Shown here piece by piece: positions 39,594-64,000 of a stretch of DNA of 64,000 bases (position 1 is its first letter; each line of letters starts with the position of its first letter). A program made the position numbers and the translations under genes. This stretch comes from Hemibagrus wyckioides (lineage: Eukaryota; Chordata; Actinopteri; Siluriformes; Bagridae), in NCBI RefSeq assembly GCF_019097595.1, contig NC_080734.1, forward strand, positions 15,115,892 through 15,179,891, given 5' to 3'. Below the pieces are notes generated by a model. That model saw only the letters and a list, made by a program, of their open reading frames with translations, did not search any database and was not told the origin of the DNA.

Positions 39594-42500
39594 AATCAGA
39601 ACTAACACCTAGCATTTACTTTGCAGCAAATGGTTGGTTTGTGAGTCCTTATATATACCATGTGGTTGTGATTGAGTGATTGGGTTCAGGTTTGTGCATG
39701 TAAACGTGACACTCTATGTGTTTATTGGATGTTGTAATCCGTGGCAGCCATGTTTGAAGGCCATAATTTTATGGTCTGGGTATATTATAGTTGGACACCA
39801 TTTCCGGGGTTGACATGACAATCAGAAATTCAGAAATGTCTTAAGTCTAAGCAAATCTCTTAGAAAATTCATGACAGATGTTAGAGCTAATATCAAGAAG
39901 CTAAAGAAGACACGGGGCTAACAAACAGATTCATACTACTGGGAAAATTCGTTTCATAAACAGCAAAACTGGCTTGAGCTGAGAGAGCATGTTGAGAGCT
40001 GCACAGAAAATCACATTCTGATAAACTGCTATCTTTAATATCTGCAGGATCCATTAATGCCGCCGCATGGGCCCAAACTTTGTAGAATTAGCAAAGTTTC
40101 CTTGGCCTAGCAAACAAATCCAACCCTCAGCCATATGTGAAAGACTAGAACACACAGTGAGACAGAAAACAGGGCCCTGGATTAAAGTCATTAGAGGTGC
40201 AACGGATGATTGTAATGAGGTGCTGTGAATGTGTCTTGTTGTGTATGTAGACATCTGGAACATTTAGATGTTAGCTTATAATACTGCCAGTGCAACCCGG
40301 GCAAACACAGCACAATCAGTGATGTGTGAGACAGCGCTTGGATGAAAATCAGATTTGAGAGCCTTATATACACACCACAGTGGAGCTGTTGAAATCCGGT
40401 CTACATAACCAGGGCATGAGAACGTACTGGGAGAGAAAAGACCGCAGGATAAAAAGAGAGTGAGTGAGCGAGAGAGAGCGTGAGAGACAGAGAGAGAGAG
40501 AGAGACTCCTATCCCTGTATCAGTTGATCAATGTCATCTCCATCCTCAAGCCAGCAGAGCGCAGCTTATTTTTAGCCTCTGAGACTCCAACTGACTCACT
40601 CTCTTAACACGTACACTCACGTGCACACTGCTCTCGCCTAACAAGGAGATGAGAGAGCGCAGACCAACGGCCCGAGATTTTTAATGAAAACAAGCGCGAC
40701 GAGAGAAGGGAGCAAGGCGGGGGAACAAATACGAAGCAGCCTAAAACGTATAGAAAACCTATAGAAGGTATGTCGCAGGCACAAGGGCAGGACGGATGCA
40801 GGAGGAGTGCTAGTCGTTCTGCCTGATTTATATGAGCTGCAGCATCAAGCCTGGGCCTGATGCCTTTGCACACTGTCACTCGCTCAGTCTCACACAAGTG
40901 CAGGGACAGAAGGAGGCAGCACTTTGATGTTGGCACAATAATCCCAATTCCTGGAAAGGCAGAAAAGAAGAAGAGAGAGTGACAGACCAAGGACAGCTTC
41001 TAGAGGCGTGATTTGGGAGTCACAGAGAATATTTGTGTGTGTGTGTGTGTGCTCATATTTCTACCCTATCATGCAGGATGCATGGACACACACGCTCACT
41101 AATTAAATATCTGCAGCCACCGGAATACAATAATTTGCCTAAATGACTAGATGGACTGGGAGTGGAATCCAAACTGGTATAATTATAAATAATTAGGAAT
41201 ATTAGATGAAATGTGTTTTATTTTCCCTTTTCAGGCTCCCAGCCAACTATTATTTAACATCTGCAGGAAGTTGTTGAAACAACAACTGTTGTAGTATAAT
41301 ACCGTTACATATAATAAAATGTAAGCGATAAAATGAATATTAAAAATTACGATTAAAAGCACTCATAAAAAAAAAAAAAAAAAAAAGTCAAGAGGATATC
41401 CAAAAATTAAACTTTTATTGGCCAGATGGTCAGCGATGGGTCATAACATCAACAGTTAACAGTAAACAAGCTCACTGAACTCTTCATAGCTGCCAATCAC
41501 TCAGCAGCCGTCGATCAACTTCCTGCTGTCAAGTCACCTGAGTGTGTATTAAGCAACGACACACACACCGGTTCTTTCAGGCGCCAAAGGGCTGCTCTAT
41601 GGAGATTTCCTGTCAAATCGTACGTAAATGCAATGAAGAACCCATACGCAGATCTTTACACCTGTATCTGTTCCGTGAGCAATTCTGAAAATCATAATCA
41701 GTGAACTCTTTCCTGCTACACTGACAGAAAAGCTGCTTATGTCGAGTTACAGCATGTGATGCTTTTAAATGAAACCTTTGACTGCGTTTTTTTTAATCCA
41801 AGCGCATAGCTCCAGAGAGCTGAGAAGGCGGCGCTGAAACACAACATGCCATGAATGTAAAATAATACGCTGTAAAAAAAATGGGGCTGTACAGTACATG
41901 GGTAAAAAATAATTCTTAAAAGTTCAAATTTACGACAGACTTGTAATTCATTAAAAGGAAAAAAAAAAACCATTTTGGCACTGCATTTAGTTCTAATTAC
42001 ATTTGACAGGTAATTACCTCCATACTGCTTGGCCCTTCTGTGAGTACAGCTTGTAATCAACACCCACACACACACACACACACACACTTTAGTGTTTAAA
42101 TGGAGAGACAGCAGCAATGATTCCCAAAATGCCTCCCATCTCCATCTATTACTCCAGCAGTAATCTCAAACCATTTGACATACCAGACTACCAGATTCCA
42201 CCAATCTGTGTATATCAGTGGACTGGTGGGATGAAATAATTTTGACAAAAGTCGGCCATTTTAAAAAACTAAATCGAATTCGCTGGTACATGAAGCCTGA
42301 CCAGGCAAAAAAAAAAAAGGAAGAGTTATACACAGATCTGGATCAAACTGCTGCCTCGCTGGTGCTGTGTCTCTCCAACAGTACACATGTGGACATGTTT
42401 CTGTGGGTAAATCAATTTTGGAAATACCTTTTTTTTTTATACTGGAAAAGATAAAAACATGCAAAAAAAACCCCAAAAAAACAAACAAACAAAAAAACCC

Positions 42501-42660
42501 CTTTGTTCTGTAGTCAAATTATACATATACAACTCCGTGTACTTTCTTATAGACTACAAAAAAAAGAGGAAAAACAAACCCTATGTACACACCATTTAAT
42601 TTACAGTGCAAAAAAAAAAAAATAAAAAATAAAAAATGAAAGAATACCATAGGTGGACTA
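39594..42660. other. Intergenic 3' of the cadherin, no gene seen
   Basis: No supported exon. It contains a GT run at 41035-41051, an A20 run near 41369-41386, an AATAAA on the minus strand at 41414-41419, and a CA array at 42063-42086. The CT/GA-rich stretch 40440-40505 is low complexity. Part of 41400-42660 could belong to a longer cadherin 3'UTR. Confidence 0.4.
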
Positions 42661-42732
42661 AGGCAGATGGAGATCGAACAAAAATAACAAGTTTTATTTG
42701 TGAAACAAGATGTCACATAAAAAATAACCCAA

Positions 42733-42777
<45 letters not shown>

Positions 42778-43555
42778 TAAGGAATTTATCCTATCAACAA
42801 CAACGAAAAATTTCGCTACCAAAACAATGATCTTTTGCATCGGCTGCATAAGTTAAACTTTTGGTGGAAAAAAAATTGCAAAAAATAAAAAAACATGAAC
42901 CTTGACATCTAATTTCTAGCGTACTGTACAATGCTGTTCTCTCAGTCTCGGATTCTCCTTCGGGGGGTGAGGCGTGATGGCGTCTAACGGCGCCATGCAG
43001 TGATGTATAAACAGAAGCGTGTTGAAGCATAACCATATTCTATAAACAGGCTCACAACAGAACTACTCCAAAACTCAGAGCCAATAAAGCCAATGAATGG
43101 AAACCAATCAATCAAAAAATGTACAAAAAGGCACGTAATATCCCAGTGCTTCTGTACTGTGAGATTCAAGTGTAACTGAGCGTTCAGTTCAAAGTTCTTT
43201 GAGCATTCCTTCAGCGTTTTTCTTTTTTGTTTTACATTTTTTTTATTTTAATTTTTAAAATTTTTTTTTTGTTTTTTTTGCACCGATGGTCCCATAAACT
43301 CGGGCAACAAACTGGCCTGATCCAGAGATGGAGTCCAGATTCCATCACCTTGCGCTCTTTGGCTTCGGCACAAAGCCTGGAAAGAGCCAGTAGTGTTGCC
43401 ATGGTGATCTTCCTCTCTTCCCCTCTGTCTCATTCTGTCATGGGGAAACATTTTCCGTTCTGATTTTACACACTGTCCCGTGTCCCGTGTTATAAAAGTG
43501 CCGCTTTTTTGTTGTTGTTTCTATTTAAATTTTGTTTCTGTAACACCTTGCCGCT
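42661..43555 (-). other. cdh2: Probable cdh2 3' untranslated region
   Basis: Directly follows the stop codon at 43556. On the minus strand it is rich in long T and A runs, and it carries AATAAA at 42693-42698 (863 bases after the stop) with a U-rich stretch downstream, a plausible polyadenylation site. Another AATAAA occurs at 43242-43247, and a distal one at 41414-41419. It contains an AAT array at 42736-42773. The true end needs transcript data. Confidence 0.45.
42693..42698 (-). promoter_or_regulatory. Candidate polyadenylation signal AATAAA
   Basis: Minus-strand AATAAA 863 bases past the cadherin stop, followed by ACTTGTTATTTTTGTTCG, a U-rich downstream region. Other AATAAA sites nearby make the choice uncertain. 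Confidence 0.35.
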
Positions 43556-57172
<13,617 letters not shown>

Positions 57173-58497
57173 CTGAGGACAGACAAAGGAAGGAGGTGGG
57201 GGTTTATGTATGAGGCAGCATACTATTTCCTCATGACAACAAGCATCTAAAAAAAAAAAAAAAAGCTACATGAGCATACAACAAAGTGACATCCTCACTA
57301 GACCATGAGGGAATTGTGGCTTCATTTGAGAGGAGAGGACATCGAGCAAGGAAGTGGGAAACATGCATACGGAGACAGGAAGGGCGAAGGAGAGAGGGAG
57401 GGAGACACAGAGAGAGTTGAAGTAGAGAGAAGAAGAAGAAGAAGAAGAAGAAGAAGAAGAAGAAAGGAAAGGATACCTGGTACCCTAACACTCTTCTGCA
57501 TTATTTATGTTCAGGCTTACACCTGCAGGCATCCAGGTGTGCGACGAAGACGAAGCAAGACGAAACAAAGAAACAGAGGTGGTGCGAGACCGAGAAAGAA
57601 AGAAAGAAAGAAAGAAATGCGAAGGAAGGAGTAGTGCAGGATAGGATAGAGACTCGGCTACAATGCCAGTGGGAATCGCATTAGAAATACACAAAGAACA
57701 AATAAATGGCTTGCGTTCGCTCATTATGCTGCTATTAAAGGCGAAACAATTACACAGTTAGCGGTGGGAGAGATGGAGTGGGAGTGTGCATCATTTGTTG
57801 AATGGGTGTATTGACTCGGCTCCTGCTTTTGCATCTTCCGCTCTCCAAAAGCTATGCCTCATTATCAGAGCTCATTGGAGGAAGAGGATGAATTAGTGCG
57901 CCACGCCGCCGTTGGATGCGTAGTGTGATTATTGACCAGTAGCTATTTACATTGATCAGTCTCATCATTCTCACTACAGAGCACACGCCACCACCAGAGC
58001 GCCGCTTATTCAAAAGAACGCTGCGGGACGCTCGGCAGAAACGATGCCTTCTAGTTTTCTTTGTCTTCACAAGCACAAGCACACACATACACATACACGT
58101 ACATTTACACACACTCTGTGCTACAACGGCTATACAAGTGTCTAGACAACACTGTGTAATGCATCCCAGGTTCGCTTTTGTAGCAGAGCTTGTAGTACCT
58201 GAGATGAGAATCACTATCTGTCTGTCAAATTCCCCTTTGTATGCAATTTCCTCAGAATTACCTCAGAGGTACCTGTTAATGTGACCTAAATGTGTTAAGC
58301 CAAAAATAAAGTAGAAGAATAAGGATGACAGTAAAAAGAGGTTTTCTTTTGGACCAGCATCTATCTATACTTATTAATGGCACAGCTAACAAAAGCACCG
58401 TATTTTCTCATTTCCTCATTCCTTTAGTCTTAAGCATACTAAACTTACAGGTTTTGATTTGCTAACACATCAGGACAATACATTAAAAAGTCTGTTT
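57173..58497 (-). other. Presumed cdh2 intron 2, first part
   Basis: No exon. An A15 run near 57249, a GA-rich tract with an (AAG)n array at 57426-57462, and an AAAG run at 57594-57617. Otherwise unique sequence. Confidence 0.5.
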
Positions 58498-59974
58498 AGC
58501 TGTTGATAATAGTTGCTGGTTAGCATTAGCGCTACAGTTTATATAGCTGTTGATAATAGTTGCTGGTTAGCATTAGCGCTACAGTTTATATAGCTGTTGA
58601 TAATAGTTGCTGGTTAGCATTAGCGCTACAGTTTATATAGCTGTTGATAATAGTTGCTGGTTAGCATTAGCTTTACAGCCTATTCAGTTGTAAATAATAT
58701 TTTTAGCATTAGCTCTACAGTTTACATAGCTGTTGATAATAGTTGTTGGTTAGCATTAGCTTTACAGCCTATTCAGCTGTACATGATATTTTTAGCATTA
58801 GCTCTACAGTTTATATAGCTGTTGATAATAGTTGCTGGTTAGCATTAGCTCTACAGTTTATATAGCTGTTGATAATAGTTGTTGGTTAGCATTAGCTTTA
58901 CAGCCTATTCAGCTGTAAATAATATTTTTAGCATTAGCTCTACAGTTTACATAGCTGTTGATAATAGTTGTTGGTTAGCATTAGCTTTACAGCCTATTCA
59001 GCTGTACATGACATTTTTAGCATTAGCTCTACAGTTTATATAGCTGTTGATAATAGTTGCTGGTTAGCATTAGCTTTACAGCCTATTCAGCTGTAAATAA
59101 TATTTTTAGCATTAGCTCTACAGTTTATATAGCTGTTGATAATAGTTGCTGGTTAGCATTAGCTTTACAGCCTATTCAGTTGTAAATAATATTTTTAGCA
59201 TTAGCTCTACAGTTTATATAGCTGTTGATAATAGTTGCTGGTTAGCATTAGCTCTACAGTTTATATAGCTGTTGATAATAGTTGTTGGTTAGCATTAGCT
59301 TTACAGCCTATTCAGCTGTACATGACATTTTTAGCATTAGCTCTACAGTTTATATAGCTGTTGATAATAGTTGCTGGTTAGCATTAGCTCTACAGTTTAC
59401 ATAGCTGTTGATAATAGTTGTTGGTTAGCATTAGCTTTACAGCCTATTCAGCTGTACATGATATTTTTAGCATTAGCTCTACAGTTTATTTAGCTGTTGA
59501 TAATAGTTGTTGGTTAGCATTAGCTTTACAGCCTATTCAGCTGTACATGATATTTTTAGCATTAGCTCTACAGTTTATTTAGCTGCTGATAATAGTTGTT
59601 GCTTAGCATTAGCTCTACAGCTTTTTTAGCTGCTGATAATAGTTGTTGGTTAGCATTAGCTCTACAGTTTACATAGCTGTTGATAATAGCTGCTCGTTAG
59701 GATTAGCTTTACAGCCTACTTAGCTGTAAATAATATTTTTAGCATCGGCTCTACAGTTAGGATTTTTATAATAGTTATTGTTTAGCATTAGCTCTACAGT
59801 TTATTAAGCTGATGATAATTGTTAGGTAGCATGAACTTTACAGTCTCTAGCTGTTGATAATAGTTATTCTGTAACAATAGCTGTACAGTCTATTTAGCTG
59901 CTGATAATATTTGTGTTTTAGCATTAGCTTTACAGTCTGTTTAGCTGCTGATGACAGTTGTTGGTTAGCATTAA
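58498..59974. repeat. Minisatellite with 47/42-bp alternating monomers
   Basis: About 1.48 kb of tandem repeats in presumed intron 2. Monomer A (47 bp) starts AGCTGTTGATAATAGTTG; monomer B (42 bp) starts AGCTGTAAATAATATTTT. Both share TTAGCATTAGC and a TACAG ending. Much of the array is an 89-bp A-B dimer with some A-A steps. The first copies are near identical 47-mers, while copies beyond 59580 are increasingly diverged. Confidence 0.95.
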
Positions 59975-60970
59975 CTTGCTCCCAGAATGAATTAATTGGC
60001 ACAGAGAATGTTTTTGTTTCTTTGCAACATTTACACAAACACTTAGCGGAACATGGTTTTCGCATGTATAGTTGCCTTTTTCATAACAGCTTTTTTCTTT
60101 TTAAATAAACAATAATCACATGCTCATAAACCAAAGCGCACTATTTTTACACGAGGATTAAAATGGATAGCGGATGTAGCATGCCGTATTAAACACAGTT
60201 TTTTCAGCGTCTGAGTGTGCCTATTAAATTTTCCTCTCTTCTTTATTGTCCTCTGCTGTTCGTTCCTATTACGACTAAGCGCGAGCCCTCAGGTAAACGC
60301 TACGCTGTTTCAATTGTGTGGGTTTTTTATGTGCATGTGCACATATGCATGTGCTAATTAGTCTGCTAATTAAGAACACATGTTGGAAAAATTCCACTTA
60401 CCACTCAGATTAATCAATGGTTATTATATGAAGACCTTTAAGGATAATAAACTAGGCTCCAAAAATCAGTTAGCGTAATGTGCCACTCCAAGCAATGAGT
60501 ACTCATTAGTGATTATTAGATAAAGATCTGCTGCAGGCGATGAGTGGGGATTGTGTTTATTGGATTGTGAATATGTGTTCTCTCTCCACGCTACTGGACC
60601 AGAATGATTTCTGTAAACTATTATTTGCACTGGGCTGCCTCTGACGAACGAAAAGACTCCTGTCATTTCCATCGCCTTGAGTGCTGTTTTTTTACACACC
60701 GGAGATTCATAAAGAAAATGGGCCTGATGTTCCGTGATATCCGAGGCCCCTGGTGGATCTGCTACCCGTGAAGTGTGTGTATGTGTGCTGGTCGAGTGGT
60801 GGGTTTAATTTGATGGCTGCAGCTATCTGACCTGTGGCTGTCTTCGTGCAGTTTTCATGGGGAGAAAGGTGTGTGTGTGTGTGTGTGTGTGTTTGTGAGT
60901 GTGAGCTGAGTTCTGCTTCCATAGAGATAACCGTGAGTCGCCCTCTGCACTAACGTCTGTCTTCCTGTAT

Positions 60971-61009
<39 letters not shown>

Positions 61010-61232
61010 TGGACACACTAGTGTTTATTGGCATGCTGATCCCCCTGCCTGATGAGCAAATGGTCTGAATGGGGTGAAAATAAACAGACAGAAAGGAACC
61101 GAACTTAATTACATGGTTTAGCAGCATAATAATGATAGGTTTTGTATGCACCTGCAGTCAGAATGGGTGACGAGCTGAGAGAGAGAGAGAGGGAGAGAGA
61201 GAGACAGAGAGAAAGAGAGGGGGAGAGAGAGA

Positions 61233-61317
<85 letters not shown>

Positions 61318-62892
61318 GGTGGGAAAGGTTTCTTTCTTGGATTTTGGTTTTACAGTTTCACTCATTTCTGTTTTATTTTAATGCCGGTCATTGTGGTTGT
61401 CAACAACAAATGTAACCTTTCTGAGCATTGCACTGGTTCCAAGGATTTCTTGACGGGTTTCTGAGAAAAGTCTGTTCCACATACACTCCCTGCGTACCCA
61501 AGTCACATCTATGCAAATTCCTTTCTCTAGATAGAAGAATTTGAATGCCTTGGTTTATAATATTTGTGTATTGCGTCATATATCTTGGATGGGAACCTGT
61601 GATTTGCTTTGCAGACAGCACTACAATATGAAAATTTATAAGAAGGATATCAACACCTTATGAAGCAGCATGAGCTAAGAATTCAACTGTGCTGTGGTTT
61701 TACTGAATGGGATCATAATATTGTGGGTTAGTAAACCAGTCATGTTTTCAGGGCTTGATTGATTATCCCAAACGAGAACCAGCTTTTATCTGAGAACGGT
61801 TCTAGTACGATGTCGTCGCAAGTGTGTTAAATGAGGGTGAAAATTGGTGTGAAGTGATTTATTTATTTTTTTTGGAATGCTACTTGTGAGGCAGAATTTA
61901 AAACAGAACTGAAACGCTGAAGGGTTGCCACTTCGGAGTAAATTGTTTACCATCGACAGCTAGGAGAATCACAACTAACAAGAGAATTATGAACACATCT
62001 GAGCGACCTTTGCTTCAACCAAATGCTCGAATGAGGACGCGCACACACACTCCGCAGGGAGGGCTGATTTGTTAAGTGATTTGATGAGTAGGTCTTTGCT
62101 TGCTTGCTGATGAGAATAGCTGATGAAGAAACACTAAGGCTGCTCGTATTAGCATTAAGCGTTAACTCAGTGTGACAATCAGCTCTCGCTTTCTTTATCT
62201 CTTCTCTGAATACGCTCCAGAATTCTGCCCTGGGCCACCAGATATAAAGCTGCCATATATTCAACATTCTATTATCTTTGCAAAGCAATTGGAACTTAAG
62301 CTAGTATCACACTGCATATTTTAAATGATGTTGTTTTCTGTTCATGAGCCACAAATGCAAAGTTGTCTGTTTGCTGGTAAGCTGATTCAAGTTTAATAGC
62401 CCTAAACTAATAACCTAAACTCTACAACCTGGCAAGATGAAAACGGAAACAAATATGAGAAGCCAAAAACGTTCTGTAATGGCGTCCTGTGATGCTGTGA
62501 TCTAGTTTTTTTTTTTTTTCCTTTTCTATGGATTCTCATAGCGACATACCCTAGCCCTAGCACTGTAACACCACTGTGTCTCAGATCATTAGGCTAACAT
62601 AGAAAGAAATATATGTTATTACGATGCATTATGTTTTATATCGTAATCGTCAATTTGTACACTTCCTGTAGCCCTGAAGTCACATTATGTTCTACTGTTT
62701 GCTGTATATTAACAGTAAGTTATTTTTTTAAAACATTTAGCTTTTAAGTTATTGAGACGGCACTGGAAGAACTGAACGGAAAAAAACAAAAGTGTGTCCA
62801 GTGGAACATATTAATGTCCAAATTGCTGCATAATGAAATAAAAAAAATACCTAATAACATGCTACAGTATCCTTACTGTAAAAGAGGTTGAA
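59975..62892. other. Presumed cdh2 intron 2, middle part
   Basis: No exon or gene. GT array at 60867-60893, CT/CA compound at 60971-61007, GA tract at 61178-61318. The rest is unique AT-rich sequence. Confidence 0.5.
61178..61318. repeat. (GA)n microsatellite
   Basis: About 140 bp of GA with sparse interruptions, including an uninterrupted run of some 65 bp. It is a homopurine tract able to form triplex structure. Confidence 0.95.
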
Positions 62893-63370
62893 TACAAGCT
62901 TCACCAAAGGTTTGTAGACACCTGACCATCACACTCATAGATCCTTGTTGAACATCCCATTCCAGATTTATTCTTTCTTTGCTGTTATAATAAGCTCCAC
63001 TCTTCTGGGAAGACTTTCCACTAGATGTCGGAGCATGGCTGTGGAGATTTGTGTTCATTCAGCTACAAGAGCATTTGTGAGATCAGACCCTGATGTTGTA
63101 AGAGTGAGGAGTTCTGGGTTGCAGTCGGTGTTCCAGTCCATTCTGAAGGTGTTCAGTGGGGTTGAGTCAGAGTCAGGGCTCGGTGCAGGACACTCCAGTT
63201 CTTCCAGTCCATCCTTGACAAACCATGTCGCTTTGTGCACAAGGGCATTGTCATGCTGGAACAGCCTTTTAGTTCTGATGAAAAAAAGCCATTCTAGACA
63301 ATCGAGAGCGTCCAACTTTGTGACTACAGTTTGGGGAGGATCCACATTCATTCAGAAGACTTTTGGCTGA
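62893..63370 (-). pseudogene. Tc1-like transposon remnant with broken transposase
   Basis: The left end reads AAAGGTTTGTAGACACCTGA then CCATCACACTCATAG, as in the family of 53571. On the minus strand a broken frame (63055-63351) retains FQHDNALVHKA (second catalytic Asp region) and GLEELECPAPSPD. The glutamate region is altered to DSTPLNTF, so the triad is lost. Frameshifts and a damaged right end mark it as dead. Confidence 0.8.
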
Positions 63371-64000
63371 TGGGAATTAGATGGATTAGTCATGAACTGT
63401 CTGCTTAGTATCATCAATCATAGACCGTTAATATTACATGCACTTAATCCTGACCTATCTGTTGGTCAACTTATACCTTCCACATCCAGTGTTCCCAGGA
63501 TAGACTCTCGATCCATCACATGGCTGACCAGGATAAAGGAGTATGAGTGAACGAGTGAATAATTAAGTATAGAATAATTAATTTAAGATTTACAAAGCAA
63601 ATTTGTCTGTAAATCGATTGCTCTCAAGCCAATACAGTATAACTCATTTTTTGTTTCTAATGCTGTGTCCAGCCATGTTCATTTGACGTCACTTCATAAA
63701 CAGGGATGGACCTGGTAAAAGAGAAAGCTAACTAAAAAGAGAAGAATTTTTTGCCTTTTACTTGTCGGAGGTGGCGAACTTCCAAGTCGTCGCCTCGGCT
63801 TAAATACGTAGCATAAGTTCAAATTGCTGCTTCCATTTTTCTATTCAGAGCAGTAATACCTAAGAATCTTGAAAGCAGTGTCCATGTGTTGACCCTTTCC
63901 ATTTAAAAGAGCCCCTCAAAGTAATTGTTTCAGTAAATGTCCAGCACTTCGGCTTGAAATGACCCTAGAATTGGCTGCCAGGAGCCGTGCGCAGGCTTCA
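63371..64000. other. Noncoding, faint repeat fragment
   Basis: No exon found. CAGTGTTCCCAGGATAGACT and TGACCAGGATAAAGGAGTAT (63488-63545) look like a degraded piece of the fish non-LTR repeat. The remainder is unique. Confidence 0.35.

Noticed and set aside
40604..40990. 128-codon minus-strand frame
   Set aside because: Low-complexity composition and no recognisable domain. It is not flanked by convincing splice or start signals.
58498..59974. CRISPR-like array
   Set aside because: The repeats are contiguous 47/42-bp monomers with no unique spacers, and the genome is eukaryotic.
61105..61381. Ser/Leu- and Arg/Glu-repeat frames
   Set aside because: Translations of a GA microsatellite.

Overview
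The window reads as ray-finned fish (teleost) genomic DNA. The signs are very dense CA/GT, GA and TA microsatellites, Tc1/mariner DNA transposons, tRNA-derived SINEs, decayed non-LTR retrotransposon ends, and one compact multi-exon cadherin gene with vertebrate GT-AG splice sites. The elements resemble those common in catfishes and other ostariophysans, but that narrower placement is inference.

The only host protein gene I can support is a classical type I cadherin on the minus strand, 43556-57172. Fourteen exons join in frame with no stop. They run from the end of the prodomain, through the furin site, five cadherin repeats and the transmembrane helix, to the beta-catenin-binding C-terminus and stop codon. 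Exon lengths, the HAV motif, Trp2 and the cytoplasmic sequence fit N-cadherin (cdh2) better than R-cadherin (cdh4). The first two exons (5'UTR, signal peptide, start of the prodomain) are not found. They should lie beyond 57172, probably past the window end, so 57173-64000 is most likely intron 2. It holds a 1.5 kb higher-order minisatellite (58498-59974), a long GA tract and a Tc1 remnant.

Positions 1-43555 lie 3' of the cadherin and hold no credible host coding gene. They contain two 1248-bp Tc1-like transposons in opposite orientation (3858-5105 minus, 33530-34777 plus), each with an intact 343-aa DD34E transposase. They also hold two internally deleted copies of another Tc1 family (1373-1914 and 6598-7141, the second nested in a SINE), older Tc1 remnants, SINE and LINE fragments, and large tandem repeats at 1-606 and 14344-14969.

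The cadherin is the functional content: a calcium-dependent homophilic adhesion receptor coupled to catenins. The rest is repeat-rich intergenic and intronic DNA. I found no new multigene system. The observations most worth checking are the CA/GT repeats crowding about ten cadherin splice sites, the paired intact Tc1 copies sitting in TA arrays, the 47/42-bp minisatellite, and a 73-bp retroposed fragment with a perfect 15-bp target duplication.
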